This document shows, one piece after another, positions 33,903 through 42,472 of a DNA stretch of 42,583 nucleotides. The DNA lies in contig JAQBPN010000078.1 in NCBI GenBank assembly GCA_028287505.1, positions 1 through 42,583 on the forward strand. Reading direction: 5' to 3'. Within the stretch, counting starts at the first letter, position 1; each line of letters opens with the position of its first letter. The DNA is from Fibrobacterota bacterium (GTDB lineage: Bacteria; Fibrobacterota; Fibrobacteria; UBA11236). The notes beneath the pieces were generated by a model that was not told the origin of the DNA, ran no database searches, and saw only the letters and a program-made list of their open reading frames with translations. Position numbers and translations under genes: made by a program.

Positions 33903-35465
33903 ATGGACAGAAGAAGGTTCCTCAAAATCGGCGCCTCGGCCTGCGCGATCCCGCTGGCCTCCGGCAAACTCACCGCGAGCGTCTACGGCAGCCCGCTTTC
34001 CTCCCTGGCCGCGTTGGCCGGCAACGATCGCGTCCTGGTGGTGATCCGCCTGGACGGCGGCAATGACGGACTCAACATGGTCCTGCCGCTGGATCAATAC
34101 GCCAACCTGGCCAAGGCCAGGGCCAACATCCTCATCCCGGAGGCCAAGGCCCTGAAGCTCACCACCGCCACCGGCCTGCATCCGGCCATGCCGGGCCTGG
34201 CCAAGATGTACGCGGACGGCAAGCTGCGCGTGATCCAGTCCGTGGGGTATCCCAACCACAACCAGAGCCATTTCCGGTCCACGGACATCTGGTTCTCCGC
34301 GTCGGACTACAACCAGGTCCTGACCACGGGGTGGCTTGGACGTTACCTGGAGACGATCTACCCCGGCTACCCGGACGGCTATCCCAGCAAGGATTTCCCG
34401 GATCCCCCCGCCATCCAGATCGGATCCGCCCTCTACACCTTGCTGCAAGGCTCTTCGGTGCCCATGGGCATGGCCGTGGCCAGCGCCACCTCCATCTACT
34501 CCCTGGTGCCCGCGGGATTCGACACGGCGCCGGCCACTCCCGCCGGCCATGAACTCACCTTCATACGCCAGATGTTCACGGAAACCCAGAAATACGGGGA
34601 GTCCATCAAGAAGGCCATCGCCGCGGCGACCAACAAGTCCACCCTGTATCCCGCCACCGGCAACACCCTGTCCGATCAGCTCAAGGGCGTGGCCCGCCTC
34701 ATCGCGGGCGGACTGCAGACCAAGGTCTACGTGGTGTCCCTGCGCGGCTTCGACACCCACGCCAACCAGGTCCTGGCGGCCGATGTCACCACCGGCTCCC
34801 ACGCCGCCTTGCTGACCAAGCTGAACGACGCCATCGTCGCCTTCCAGGACGACCTGCGCCTGCTGGGCCTGGAGAACCGCGTAATGGGCATGACCATGTC
34901 CGAGTTCGGGCGGCGTATCCTTTCCAACGCATCGCTGGGAACCGATCACGGCACCTCGGCGCCCTTGCTGGTATGGGGCGCGGGAGTATCCGGCGGCCTG
35001 CTGGGTACCAATCCCGTCATTCCCGCCACGGTCACGGTGAAGGACAACATCCCCATGCAATACGATTACCGTTCCATCTACTCCAGCATCCTCAAGGACT
35101 GGATGGGCGTTGCGGGAGCCGATTTGCAGACCGTGCTCTTGAAGGACTTCCCCGCCCTGCCCATCGTGGGCTCGCCCGTGCTGCCCCGCAGCCTTGCGGG
35201 CGCCGGCGCGGAGCTGGAGCAGAACTTCCCCAACCCGTTCCGCGGGGCCACCACCTTGCGTTATCGGGTTTCCAGCGGAGACAGGGTGCGCCTGCGCGTA
35301 TTCGATTCCCACGGCGCCCTGGTGCGGGTGGTCGCGGACGGCTTCCACGCGCCCGGAACCTACGCCCGCACGCTGGAGGCGGGCTCTATGAGTCCGGGAA
35401 CCTATTTCTATCAGTTGGAAATGGGCGGCAAGACCTTGCAACGTCCCATGGAAGTGATGCGCTGA
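33903..35465 (+). CDS. DUF1501 protein with C-terminal sorting-domain-like module
   Basis: 520 aa. The Tat leader MDRRRFLKIGASACAIPLAS is clear. The DUF1501 core has VLVVIRLDGGNDGLNMVLPL, the QSVGYPNHNQSHFRSTDIW block and VMGMTMSEFGRRILSN followed by GTDHGTSAPLLVWG, as in sulfatase-like alkaline phosphatase relatives. The last 90 residues form a separate beta module: LEQNFPNPFRGATTLRYRV, VRLRVFDSHGALVRVV, LEAGSMSPGTYFYQLEM, which matches type IX secretion sorting signals. Tat export followed by sorting domain is unusual. ATG 33903 has AAGGGA 8 nt upstream; ATG 33882 would overlap the DUF1800 stop and precede the twin-arginine motif. Confidence 0.92.
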   Translation: MDRRRFLKIGASACAIPLASGKLTASVYGSPLSSLAALAGNDRVLVVIRLDGGNDGLNMVLPLDQYANLAKARANILIPEAKALKLTTATGLHPAMPGLAKMYADGKLRVIQSVGYPNHNQSHFRSTDIWFSASDYNQVLTTGWLGRYLETIYPGYPDGYPSKDFPDPPAIQIGSALYTLLQGSSVPMGMAVASATSIYSLVPAGFDTAPATPAGHELTFIRQMFTETQKYGESIKKAIAAATNKSTLYPATGNTLSDQLKGVARLIAGGLQTKVYVVSLRGFDTHANQVLAADVTTGSHAALLTKLNDAIVAFQDDLRLLGLENRVMGMTMSEFGRRILSNASLGTDHGTSAPLLVWGAGVSGGLLGTNPVIPATVTVKDNIPMQYDYRSIYSSILKDWMGVAGADLQTVLLKDFPALPIVGSPVLPRSLAGAGAELEQNFPNPFRGATTLRYRVSSGDRVRLRVFDSHGALVRVVADGFHAPGTYARTLEAGSMSPGTYFYQLEMGGKTLQRPMEVMR

Positions 35466-35484
35466 GCCGACTGGCTCTACGCGG

Positions 35485-36183
35485 TCAGGTCGAGACCAGC
35501 GACTTGGCCGGGGCGGGAGGGACGGTGGGTATGGCCGTGCGGATCAACCGGTTGATGATGTAGATGGCGATCAGCGTGGTGCCGACGGCGGCTCCCAGGA
35601 CCACCCAATTCCATACCGTGAGTCCCGATGGATCTTCGAGCAGGCCCTTGCCCACGTGTCCCACGTAGAGATAGAAGAAGATGTCCGGCGTCAGGCCCAG
35701 AAAGGAACTGAGCAGGTATTTGCGGAAGTCCAGTTTGGGAATGGTGAACAGGTAGTTGAGCACCGAGAAGGGAAGCAGGGGATTGAGGCGGATGAGGAAG
35801 ACCAGGATGGGACCATGCCTGGAAATGGCCTCATAGATGGATTCGAAGCGGGGATGATCGTGGCGCAAGGCTTCCACCCGCTTGCGCCATAGGCGCTTTC
35901 CCAGGCCGTAGGTCACGGCGATGGAGGCCAGACCGGAGACGGCCACCAGCAGATAGCCCATCCAGAAACCGTACAGGGTTCCGGCCGCCAGGATCAGTCC
36001 CGTAATGGGGACGAAAAAAACCGAAGCCGCCACGAAAAGGATCACATACGGCACCACCGCGAGGGGACCCAGGGCCCGGAACCAGGCGATAGCAACTTCC
36101 AGGTAATCCTTGAAGGGAAGGAACGCATTGAATGCGATCACGCCGAGCACGACCAGGGTGATGAGCAGGATTTTCGATTTCAT
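35485..36183 (-). CDS. TVP38/TMEM64 (VTT/DedA-like) membrane protein
   Basis: 232 aa with about five membrane segments. The conserved VTT core is visible: VFFVPITGLILAAGTLYGFW and VSGLASIAVTYGLGKRLWR, then ILVFLIRLNPLLPFSVLNYL with the R.NP..PF motif, IPKLDFRKYLLSSFLGLTPD and a final helix. Members are lipid scramblase-like or DedA-type transporters. ATG 36183 is the start, with no clear Shine-Dalgarno. It is convergent with the DUF1501 gene (19 bp gap) and 171 bp downstream of the flavoprotein fusion gene on the same strand. Confidence 0.9.
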   Translation of the reverse strand: MKSKILLITLVVLGVIAFNAFLPFKDYLEVAIAWFRALGPLAVVPYVILFVAASVFFVPITGLILAAGTLYGFWMGYLLVAVSGLASIAVTYGLGKRLWRKRVEALRHDHPRFESIYEAISRHGPILVFLIRLNPLLPFSVLNYLFTIPKLDFRKYLLSSFLGLTPDIFFYLYVGHVGKGLLEDPSGLTVWNWVVLGAAVGTTLIAIYIINRLIRTAIPTVPPAPAKSLVST

Positions 36184-36300
36184 CGCGCCAAGGATTCCGA
36201 TCCGTCGCCAAACGGATAGACGTAACGTCCGTTCCGTCGGAGGGCATCAATCTAGAAATTCCTGCCCTGGGGCAATGGTTTCCGGGAGGTTACAACCCCG

Positions 36301-36340
36301 AAAAAGGCCGGATTCCTTTATCATTTTGGGGATCCCGGCC
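36301..36340 (-). terminator. Terminator after the flavoprotein-polyferredoxin gene
   Basis: On the minus strand GGCCGG and CCGGCC pair across a 23-nt loop that can fold further, followed by TTTTT. A competing CTTTATC/GATAAAG pair exists in the same stretch. It begins 14 bp after the stop at 36355. Confidence 0.5.
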
Positions 36341-36354
36341 CGGATAAAGCGGGG

Positions 36355-38781
36355 CTAGCGGATGCCGGCCTTCCAGTCATCCTTGGAAAAGGCCGGGACT
36401 TCCTGGCGGGTGCGGTTTTCGGAATCCGCCGCGGCCTTGATTTTGCCGAAGGAAAGGACCTCGGTGGGGCAGGCTTCCACGCATGCGGAACACCGGACGC
36501 ATTCCACATCGTTCATGGGAACGCCCTTGTTGGCGTAGTTCATGACATCGATGCCCATGTGGCAGACCTTTGTGCAGATGTTGCACGAAATGCATTTCTT
36601 CTTCTCGGCGAAGATGCGGTATTTGGAGAAGCGGCTGTAGATGTGCATGAGCGCCGCCAACGGGCATCCATAGCGGCACCAGATGCGGCCGGACAGGAAG
36701 AAGTACACCCCCAGTCCCAACACGCCCGCGAAGAACACATCGATGGCGAGCTTGTACGCGCCCCGCAGGGTATCCACCCAGGCCGGGTGCCCGCCCATGT
36801 GATTGGTGAAATAGCCGAATGCGGTGACCACGACCGCCGAGGCCAATACGAATTGCCCGATATTGTCCAGCTTCTTGGGCGTCTTGCCGTGGGGCGCCTG
36901 CATGCGGTATTCATCGCCAAGGGTTTCCGCCATGCCGCCGCAGCTGCAGATCCAACCGCAATAAGCGCCCTTGCCCCATTGCCAGACGATGAGGGCCAGG
37001 ATCCCGAAAGTCTGCACGAACGGGAACCAGGTCCAGAAGGAACTGGTGCCGAAATCGTTCATGTCCAGGGGCCAGAACAGCACCAGCCCGAAGCAGGACC
37101 ATTTTCCGGAGGGGAAGATCTCCCGCATCACGTAGCCGTCCGGCGAGAAATTGGCCTTGATGAGCGGTTCGAAGAGGTGGAAGGGAAGCAGGAACAGGAA
37201 GAAAACCTGGACGATGATGAGGGACAGCACCTGGTATTTGATATATCGCGTCTTCTTCACCATCATGCGCCGGACGCCGAAGAGGAGGATGGTGATGCTG
37301 TAGAGGAGGCTATAGTAATAGGTGGGCTCTTCCACCCAGCCGGCGGTGCGGCCGAGCAGGAAGTGGAAATAGACCCAGGTGAAGAATACGGCCGCCGCGA
37401 TGAAGTACCCGTACTTGATCCTGGACCAGGCGGTGCCGAAGTATTTGTCGCGCCGCTTGATCATCATGGCCAACGCCGCCGTTCCGCTGGCCAGGAATGC
37501 CAGCGACCCCAGCCAACCCAGGTAGAAGTTGAGGGACGAGTACCAGGAATAATGGTTCAATGACCAGCTCAGTTTGCCTGTCACGGCGCCCGAAAAGGGA
37601 CCGGTGAGGTAGGCGAGGATGAATCCGGGCAGGGAATGGACATCGTGGAACAGGTCCCGGGCCACGCCCGCCTTGCCGAAATAGAGCATGGAGAAGAAGC
37701 TGATCATGGCCACGACGTAGACATACCAGGAGCGATCCTTCTGGCCCGCCATGCGCAGGCCCGATCGCTTGAAGAATGCGGTCGGCAATTCCCTGCCGAT
37801 GAGGACGAACACCTCGTCCGTCTTGATGGTCTTCTCGCCGTCCGCGGTCTTGAGGACGGTTTCGCCCGGGCGGATGGCCTTGGGCTGGGATTGGAAAATG
37901 GGTTCGATGAGACCGGCCTCCCGGAGGAACTCGAAGCGCTCCAGGTTTTCCGGTTTGGGCCGGTCCAGGGACTCCTTGCGATAGGAAAGCGTGACCCGGT
38001 TGCCCGCCTCCGCCAACGCGGCCGCGGCCTCCACGGCCGAATCGCCTCCGCCCACCACCAGGATGTCTTCCCCGTGGAATTCCCCGGGATCGAAAAGCCG
38101 GTTGAATACATTGGGCTGGTGCTCGCCGGGAACGCCCAGTTTGCGGGCGTCTCCGGTCTTGCCGATGGCCAGCACCACGCGCAAGGCCTGGAGCGGACCC
38201 TGGTTGGTTTCCAGGGTCAGCACATCGCCGGCGTCCTGGGAAAGGCGCTTGCGCTTGATGGCTTCCACGCGCACGCCCATCCGGGTGCGCAGGGATTTGC
38301 CGGAGATCTGGCGGTGCAGATCCTCGAGCAGGGTTTCCTTATAGCCGTCCTTGATGGAAAGCGGCGACTCCTCCCGATAGCCGTCCGGCTTTGCCAGGAT
38401 GAGCTTGTGCTTTGGGAAGTTCTCGATGGTACTGAAGAGGCCCGAGGACTCGAGCAATTCGTAGTCCAGGCCCCGCTTTTCGCATTCCAGCGCGCAGGCC
38501 ACCCCGGCCGGCCCACCGCCGATGATGAGCACATCGCGGACATCGCCGGACGCGGGCTTACGGGACGCGAACTCCTTGTCGGCCAGAATGTGGCGCACCA
38601 CCTTGGCGCCGCTTTCGGAAGCCAGTTTCAGGAGCGGGGTTCCCGTCAGGTCACCGACGATGTAAACGCCTTTGACCGAAGATTGGTAGTTGGAATCTAT
38701 TTCGGGATAGCGCTCCACTTCCCCGACCGGGTTGCCTTTTTGGAGCCAGCGCAGATAAGTGGCGATGAGAGGAACTTGCAC
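36355..38781 (-). CDS. Flavoprotein-polyferredoxin fusion, apparently permuted FAD domain
   Basis: 808 aa. Residues 80-375 resemble a thioredoxin-reductase-type flavoprotein: FAD loop VLIIGGGPAGVACALECEKRG, NAD(P)-binding VVGGGDSAVEAAAALAEAG and TDEVFVLIGRELPT. The GVYIVGDLTGTPLLKLA block that normally closes the FAD domain after these lies instead at residues 35-60, so the fold looks circularly permuted. About six membrane helices follow, then NosR/NapH-like CGWICSCGG, WCRYGCP, and two ferredoxin motifs CISCNICTKVCHMGI and CVRCSACVEACP. It would carry electrons between NAD(P)H and a membrane or periplasmic partner. GTG 38781 (GAGG upstream) fits better than GTG 38871. Confidence 0.85.
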   Translation of the reverse strand: MQVPLIATYLRWLQKGNPVGEVERYPEIDSNYQSSVKGVYIVGDLTGTPLLKLASESGAKVVRHILADKEFASRKPASGDVRDVLIIGGGPAGVACALECEKRGLDYELLESSGLFSTIENFPKHKLILAKPDGYREESPLSIKDGYKETLLEDLHRQISGKSLRTRMGVRVEAIKRKRLSQDAGDVLTLETNQGPLQALRVVLAIGKTGDARKLGVPGEHQPNVFNRLFDPGEFHGEDILVVGGGDSAVEAAAALAEAGNRVTLSYRKESLDRPKPENLERFEFLREAGLIEPIFQSQPKAIRPGETVLKTADGEKTIKTDEVFVLIGRELPTAFFKRSGLRMAGQKDRSWYVYVVAMISFFSMLYFGKAGVARDLFHDVHSLPGFILAYLTGPFSGAVTGKLSWSLNHYSWYSSLNFYLGWLGSLAFLASGTAALAMMIKRRDKYFGTAWSRIKYGYFIAAAVFFTWVYFHFLLGRTAGWVEEPTYYYSLLYSITILLFGVRRMMVKKTRYIKYQVLSLIIVQVFFLFLLPFHLFEPLIKANFSPDGYVMREIFPSGKWSCFGLVLFWPLDMNDFGTSSFWTWFPFVQTFGILALIVWQWGKGAYCGWICSCGGMAETLGDEYRMQAPHGKTPKKLDNIGQFVLASAVVVTAFGYFTNHMGGHPAWVDTLRGAYKLAIDVFFAGVLGLGVYFFLSGRIWCRYGCPLAALMHIYSRFSKYRIFAEKKKCISCNICTKVCHMGIDVMNYANKGVPMNDVECVRCSACVEACPTEVLSFGKIKAAADSENRTRQEVPAFSKDDWKAGIR

Positions 38782-38882
38782 GCAGACCTCGTTCTTTCCC
38801 GGAAAATAGCTTATTCGGAGGATTAGTCCCGGCCCGGTGGAAAACGTTTCCAGGAGCGGGCGAGGTCGCACTTTGCTAAACT

Positions 38883-39719
38883 ATGGGCATGGATATCCAC
38901 TTGGTGCAAATGGCCATCGCCCGCGGAAAGCCCGGGTTGAACCGGGCCAAGGTTCTGTCTTTGACCGCCGGCATCAAACCTAGAACGGCCCAGGGAGCCG
39001 AGGAATCCCTGCTCGTCCTGCCCGAACTGTTCAGCACCGGGTTCCTGGACGATTCGGTCCTGCGCCCGGACGGCGCGGCCGCGATTGCCGGGGTGGCCGG
39101 CGAAGACCGCGCCTTCCTGGCCTCCCTGGCCCGCAAATCGGGTTGCTGGGTGGCCGGCGCCACCGTCGAGGCCGGCCCCACAGGCATGGACGGCAACGCC
39201 GGCTACCGCAATCTCAGCCTTTTGTACTCGCCGGACGGAACGGAGCGTGCGCTCTACCGCAAGGTGCATCCTTTCAGCTACGGCGGCGAGGATCGGCTGT
39301 TTTCCAAAGGTAACGAGATTGTTACCGCAGGCATCGGGGATTGGGTGGTCCAGCCCACCGTCTGCTATGACCTGCGCTTTCCCGAGCTGTACCGCGCGGG
39401 CTCGCAACGCGGCGTGCACCTCATCCTGGTCCAGGCCAATTGGCCCCATGCCCGCCAGGCCCATTGGGAAACCCTGCTCCGGGCGCGCGCCATCGAGAAC
39501 CAGGCCTATGTGGCCGGAGTCAATTGCACCGGGTTCCAGGAATCCCTGCGCTTCGCGGGCGGTTCGTCCATCCACTCGCCCAAGGGAGAGACCCTGGCCG
39601 TGGGGGACGAGTCCGAAGGCGTGGTACGCTCCCGGCTGGACCTGGACGGATGCAAGCAATGGCGCAAACAGTTCCCGGCCCTGCGGGACCGCATGCCCTG
39701 GGAATTCTACGGCCCCTAG
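38883..39719 (+). CDS. Nitrilase-family amidohydrolase (omega-amidase-like)
   Basis: 278-aa cytoplasmic carbon-nitrogen hydrolase. The triad is visible: Glu48 in LVLPELF, Lys in LYRKVHPFSYGGED, Cys in TVCYDLRFPEL. The last motif and the length fit the YafV/NIT2 omega-amidase branch, which hydrolyses alpha-ketoglutaramate and related metabolites. ATG 38883 is followed six nt later by a second ATG (38889) that could be used; no Shine-Dalgarno precedes either. It is divergent from the flavoprotein fusion gene with a gap of about 100 bp when that gene's inner GTG start is used. Confidence 0.92.
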   Translation: MGMDIHLVQMAIARGKPGLNRAKVLSLTAGIKPRTAQGAEESLLVLPELFSTGFLDDSVLRPDGAAAIAGVAGEDRAFLASLARKSGCWVAGATVEAGPTGMDGNAGYRNLSLLYSPDGTERALYRKVHPFSYGGEDRLFSKGNEIVTAGIGDWVVQPTVCYDLRFPELYRAGSQRGVHLILVQANWPHARQAHWETLLRARAIENQAYVAGVNCTGFQESLRFAGGSSIHSPKGETLAVGDESEGVVRSRLDLDGCKQWRKQFPALRDRMPWEFYGP

Positions 39720-39803
39720 TCCGGCTCCCGCGCCAAAAAAAATCCGCGACGTCCAAGAAGATCCTGTGCAAGCGCGCGAGGTTTTGTGTAAATTTCGGAA
39801 AGC

Positions 39804-40253
39804 ATGAAGATCGCCACGGAAGTCGCCGTCCAGGCCTCCCCGGACAGGATCTGGCAAACCCTCATAGACTTCGCGGCCTATCCCGAGTGGAACCGGTTGC
39901 TCAAAGCGGTGCGGGGCCAGGCCGCTCCCGACGCGGCCATTGAGTTGGACCTGCAGTTCTACGGCAAACCCTCCGCCGAGAAAAAATCCTGCACGATCAC
40001 GGGCTTCATCCCGCCCAAATATATGAGCTGGGTATGGAACCATAAATTCGGATCCTGGTTCCTCTCTTTCGAGCATGTCTTCCGGGTCAAGGAACGGGAA
40101 AACGGCAAAGTCATTTTCTTCCAGGAGATGTATTACACCGGCCTGGGACTCAAGTTTCGGCGTCGTGACGTAGAGCATATGGTGAAACTCTCCCTGAACA
40201 AGCTGAACGACGATCTGAAACACAGAGTGGAACCGCCAGGGACTTCCGACTAG
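39804..40253 (+). CDS. SRPBCC-fold protein
   Basis: 149 aa. MKIATEVAVQASPDRIWQTL and FAAYPEWNRLLKAVRG are the usual beginning of polyketide-cyclase/START-like (SRPBCC) proteins, followed by a strand-rich middle (MSWVWNHKFGSWFLSFEHVF) and a long C-terminal helix (VEHMVKLSLNKLNDDLKHRV). These small helix-grip proteins bind hydrophobic ligands in a central cavity; the ligand is unknown. The ATG at 39804 is preceded by GGAAAGC. It follows the nitrilase gene by 84 bp and may be co-transcribed. Confidence 0.85.
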   Translation: MKIATEVAVQASPDRIWQTLIDFAAYPEWNRLLKAVRGQAAPDAAIELDLQFYGKPSAEKKSCTITGFIPPKYMSWVWNHKFGSWFLSFEHVFRVKERENGKVIFFQEMYYTGLGLKFRRRDVEHMVKLSLNKLNDDLKHRVEPPGTSD

Positions 40254-40311
40254 TTCGGGGAAACCTCCTTCGGGCGCGGGAAAACGGGTTCCGGAATATT
40301 TTTTTGTGAAA

Positions 40312-40338
40312 TCCCGCATTCGCCAACCGGCGATGCGG
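40312..40338. other. Strong hairpin upstream of receiver gene
   Basis: CCCGCATTCGCC pairs with GGCGATGCGGG around AACC, with one bulged base. It lies 59 bp after the SRPBCC stop and 21 bp before the receiver start; no T-run follows. It may be a terminator of atypical form or a leader structure for the receiver. Confidence 0.4.
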
Positions 40339-40359
40339 GGAAAAAGACAGATTAGGGTA

Positions 40360-40782
40360 ATGGCCTCGGGAGGCATGATGCAGGACCTGATTCGCACGGT
40401 GTTGGTGGTGGAAGACGAGGACGGGGTCCGCAATCTCATCCGCACGCTTTTCCGCCTGGAGGGATTCGACGTGATATCCTGCCAGGACGGCGTGGAAGCG
40501 TTGGACCTGATGCAGGCCCGCGGCGGCAACATCCACCTGGTCGTCACGGACCTCAACCTGGGTCCGTACATGGATGGCATCGAACTGGCGGAGAACCTGC
40601 GGACCGTCTATCCTTCCGTGAAAGTCCTCTTCATCTCCGGAGAGGAAGAAGAAGGCCGTCTGGGCCGCGAAGTCGCCGGCGGCCGCGCTTTCTTTCTCAA
40701 GAAGCCTTTCACGCCCCGGGGTCTCACGGAAAAGGCCAAGGCCATCCTGGCCATGGCCCCGGTCATTTCCGTTTCGCGCTGA
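40360..40782 (+). CDS. Stand-alone receiver-domain response regulator
   Basis: 140 aa containing only a CheY-like receiver: VLVVEDEDGVRNLI with the acidic pair, phospho-acceptor Asp64 in LVVTDLNLG, VKVLFISGEE with the switch Ser, and FLKKPF with the conserved Lys. No output domain follows. Single receivers of this type relay phosphate from hybrid kinases or steer motility; the partner is not in the neighbourhood. The start is uncertain: ATG 40360 (AGGG close upstream), ATG 40375/40378 (GGGAGG upstream) or ATG 40306. Its 3' end overlaps that of the convergent adenosyltransferase gene by 20 nt. Confidence 0.88.
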   Translation: MASGGMMQDLIRTVLVVEDEDGVRNLIRTLFRLEGFDVISCQDGVEALDLMQARGGNIHLVVTDLNLGPYMDGIELAENLRTVYPSVKVLFISGEEEEGRLGREVAGGRAFFLKKPFTPRGLTEKAKAILAMAPVISVSR

Positions 40783-41476
40783 CTTTCTTTCCCGCGGCCG
40801 CGCTTGCCTTGGCGGGTTTCGCGGCCTTCTCCGGTTTGGCGGCTTTGGCCGCCTTGGCGGATTCCAACCCGTACTCCCACAGGTATTCCTTGCACCCGGC
40901 CTTGCGCGAGGCATAGCGGGACATCACGAAGAAATAATCGCTCAACCGGTTGATGTACTTGACGAGCCTCTTGTCCACGGACTCTTCCCGGGAAAGACGC
41001 AGGATTTCCCGCTCCGCCCGCCTGCATACCGCCCGGCACTGGTGAAGGGCCGCGTTGGGCAGGGTGCCCCCCGGCAGGACGAATGAATTCAACGGCTCCA
41101 GGGATTTCTGCATGCCATCCATTTCCCGTTCCAGGCCCGCGGAATCTTCGTCCCCTATTTGGGGCATGTTCGGGTAGGATTGGCCGGCGGGAGTGGCCAA
41201 GATGCTGCCCATGTCGAACAGGCGATTCTGGACCCGGCGCAGGCTGGTCTCCAATTCGGAACGGACGACGGCAGGGAGGCCGCCGCTTTTGGTTCCTTTG
41301 CCGGCGGAGTCCGCGGCGATCAGGGTGCGGGCCGTGCCCACCAGGCAGATCAATTCATCCACCGTGCCGTAGCTTTCCAGCTTCCTGCAGTCCTTGTCGA
41401 CGCGCGCTCCGCCCACCAGGGAAGTCTGTCCGCCGTCTCCGCCGCGGGTGTAGACGCGGGTAATATGTATGGCCAT
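40763..41476 (-). CDS. pduO: PduO-type ATP:cob(I)alamin adenosyltransferase
   Basis: 237-aa cytoplasmic enzyme transferring the adenosyl group of ATP to cob(I)alamin to make coenzyme B12. The N-terminus VYTRGGDGGQTSLVGGARVD is the ATP-binding signature, then SYGTVDELICLVG, VQNRLFDMGSILAT, LNSFVLPGGTLPNAALHQCR, CRRAEREILRL and YINRLSDYFFVMSRYA, the full set of conserved helices. The last 35 residues are an Ala/Lys/Pro tail absent from most relatives. ATG 41476 has GGAG 8 nt upstream. No other cobalamin gene is nearby. The gene is convergent with the receiver gene and overlaps it by 20 nt. Confidence 0.95.
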   Translation of the reverse strand: MAIHITRVYTRGGDGGQTSLVGGARVDKDCRKLESYGTVDELICLVGTARTLIAADSAGKGTKSGGLPAVVRSELETSLRRVQNRLFDMGSILATPAGQSYPNMPQIGDEDSAGLEREMDGMQKSLEPLNSFVLPGGTLPNAALHQCRAVCRRAEREILRLSREESVDKRLVKYINRLSDYFFVMSRYASRKAGCKEYLWEYGLESAKAAKAAKPEKAAKPAKASAAAGKKVSAKRK

Positions 41477-41757
41477 GGGAATCTCCGGAAAGCGCGCCGA
41501 GAATCCGGCGGCGAACATTGCCGGGGAAGATAGCTCGCACGGAGGCGTTTGGAAATGTCCCTGCCGAAACCGGGGATGGAAGTCCGGCGCGCGTTCGCTA
41601 TACGATGAAGCTATTCCAGGAGGAGCGTCCGGGATTTCCGGACCTGAATCCCCGGGGCGATCATTCGTTGCCGGTCAAATCCTGAACCGACCTCTATCGG
41701 ACCGCGCCAGTCGGGCCCATTCCCGCTTGGAATCGGACAGGCCATAGACTATCCGGC
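41477..41757. other. Intergenic region with no gene seen
   Basis: Gene-free stretch between the adenosyltransferase (-) and the secreted protein at 41813. Apart from the sigma-54 promoter that starts at its right end, I see no structure; an open frame on the plus strand here overlaps the adenosyltransferase start and lacks coding character. Confidence 0.45.
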
Positions 41758-41774
41758 TTGGCAAGGCTATTGCT
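41758..41774 (+). promoter_or_regulatory. Sigma-54 promoter before secreted protein
   Basis: TTGGCAA-GGCTA-TTGCT: GG (41760-41761) and GC (41772-41773) are 10 nt apart, with both halves close to consensus. The transcript would begin near 41785, about 28 nt before ATG 41813. Confidence 0.72.
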
Positions 41775-41812
41775 TTGGGTATCCCCCACACGCCTTTCCG
41801 AAAGAGTGATTC

Positions 41813-42472
41813 ATGGTTTCCCCATCCCGCCCGCTCAGGTCCGCGACCCTGTTACCGCTCTTCCTCATCTGCTTGGTTTCCCTTTCCCACGGTGGGGGAA
41901 ACCTTCCGGCCAAGGCGCTGGTCGCCGACAAGGACACCGTGCTGGGCATTGACAAGCAGCACTGGGACGATTTGGGTGAATGGAAGCCGGCCAACCGCAT
42001 CCAGATTCGGAACGCGTCCCCTGAAGCCGTGATCATCGATTCCGTACGCCAGCGCGTCGACACGCTGTCCTACGGTTCGCAGATGGAAATGGTCTTTTCC
42101 TGGCGGGAAAAGGAGGGGGAACCAACGCGGCCCGTTCTGAACGGCGACAAGATCCCAATCCGGATCCCGGCAGGTGACTCCCTGGAACTCGGTATGTTTG
42201 AAATCGGCGATTTGGGAATCCTCGTGAAGCAAAGCGCACAGGCCCGGAAGTACCCGATTGACGACTCCATCGCTACGACCATCACAGTCCACTTCGGCCG
42301 GGATTCCCTGCAATTCGTCCTGAAGGCGAAGGTGAAAATGTTCTCGTTCGGAAGTGCCGTCCGCAAACGGGACCCCGTTTTGAGAAGGCGGAACGCGCCG
42401 ATTGGGTGCGGAGCCGACGGTAGGCAGGTTTCCAAAACCGGAAGGAGCGCCCATGGACGCGCATTTTTTTGA
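41813..42472 (+). CDS. Secreted protein, unknown, sigma-54-preceded
   Basis: 219 aa. A signal peptide (LLPLFLICLVSLSHGGG) is followed by a beta-rich domain of about 150 residues (IQIRNASPEAVIIDSVRQRV, IPIRIPAGDSLELGMFEIGD, ATTITVHFGRDSLQFVLKAK) that resembles Ig-like or abnormal-spindle-type modules with an 'N.S...V.IDSV' strand. No family is recognised. The last 40 residues (RKRDPVLRRRNAP and on) change to Arg/Gly-rich sequence and run into the next gene by 20 nt, so a lost stop or frameshift near 42370 is possible. ATG 41813 has a weak AAAGAG upstream. Confidence 0.65.
   Translation: MVSPSRPLRSATLLPLFLICLVSLSHGGGNLPAKALVADKDTVLGIDKQHWDDLGEWKPANRIQIRNASPEAVIIDSVRQRVDTLSYGSQMEMVFSWREKEGEPTRPVLNGDKIPIRIPAGDSLELGMFEIGDLGILVKQSAQARKYPIDDSIATTITVHFGRDSLQFVLKAKVKMFSFGSAVRKRDPVLRRRNAPIGCGADGRQVSKTGRSAHGRAFF

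Noticed and set aside
33885-35441. A 518-residue minus-strand open frame opposite DUF1501
   Set aside because: Its composition is Gly/Gln/Val/His-rich and it covers a gene with clear Tat leader and family motifs, so it is a shadow frame.
41469-41747. A 92-residue plus-strand frame between the adenosyltransferase and the secreted protein
   Set aside because: It starts inside the adenosyltransferase 5' end, has no ribosome-binding site and has non-coding composition.
40763-41812. Cobalamin riboswitch near the adenosyltransferase
   Set aside because: I looked upstream of 41476 on the minus strand for a B12-box (GCCACTG-like) and found none.
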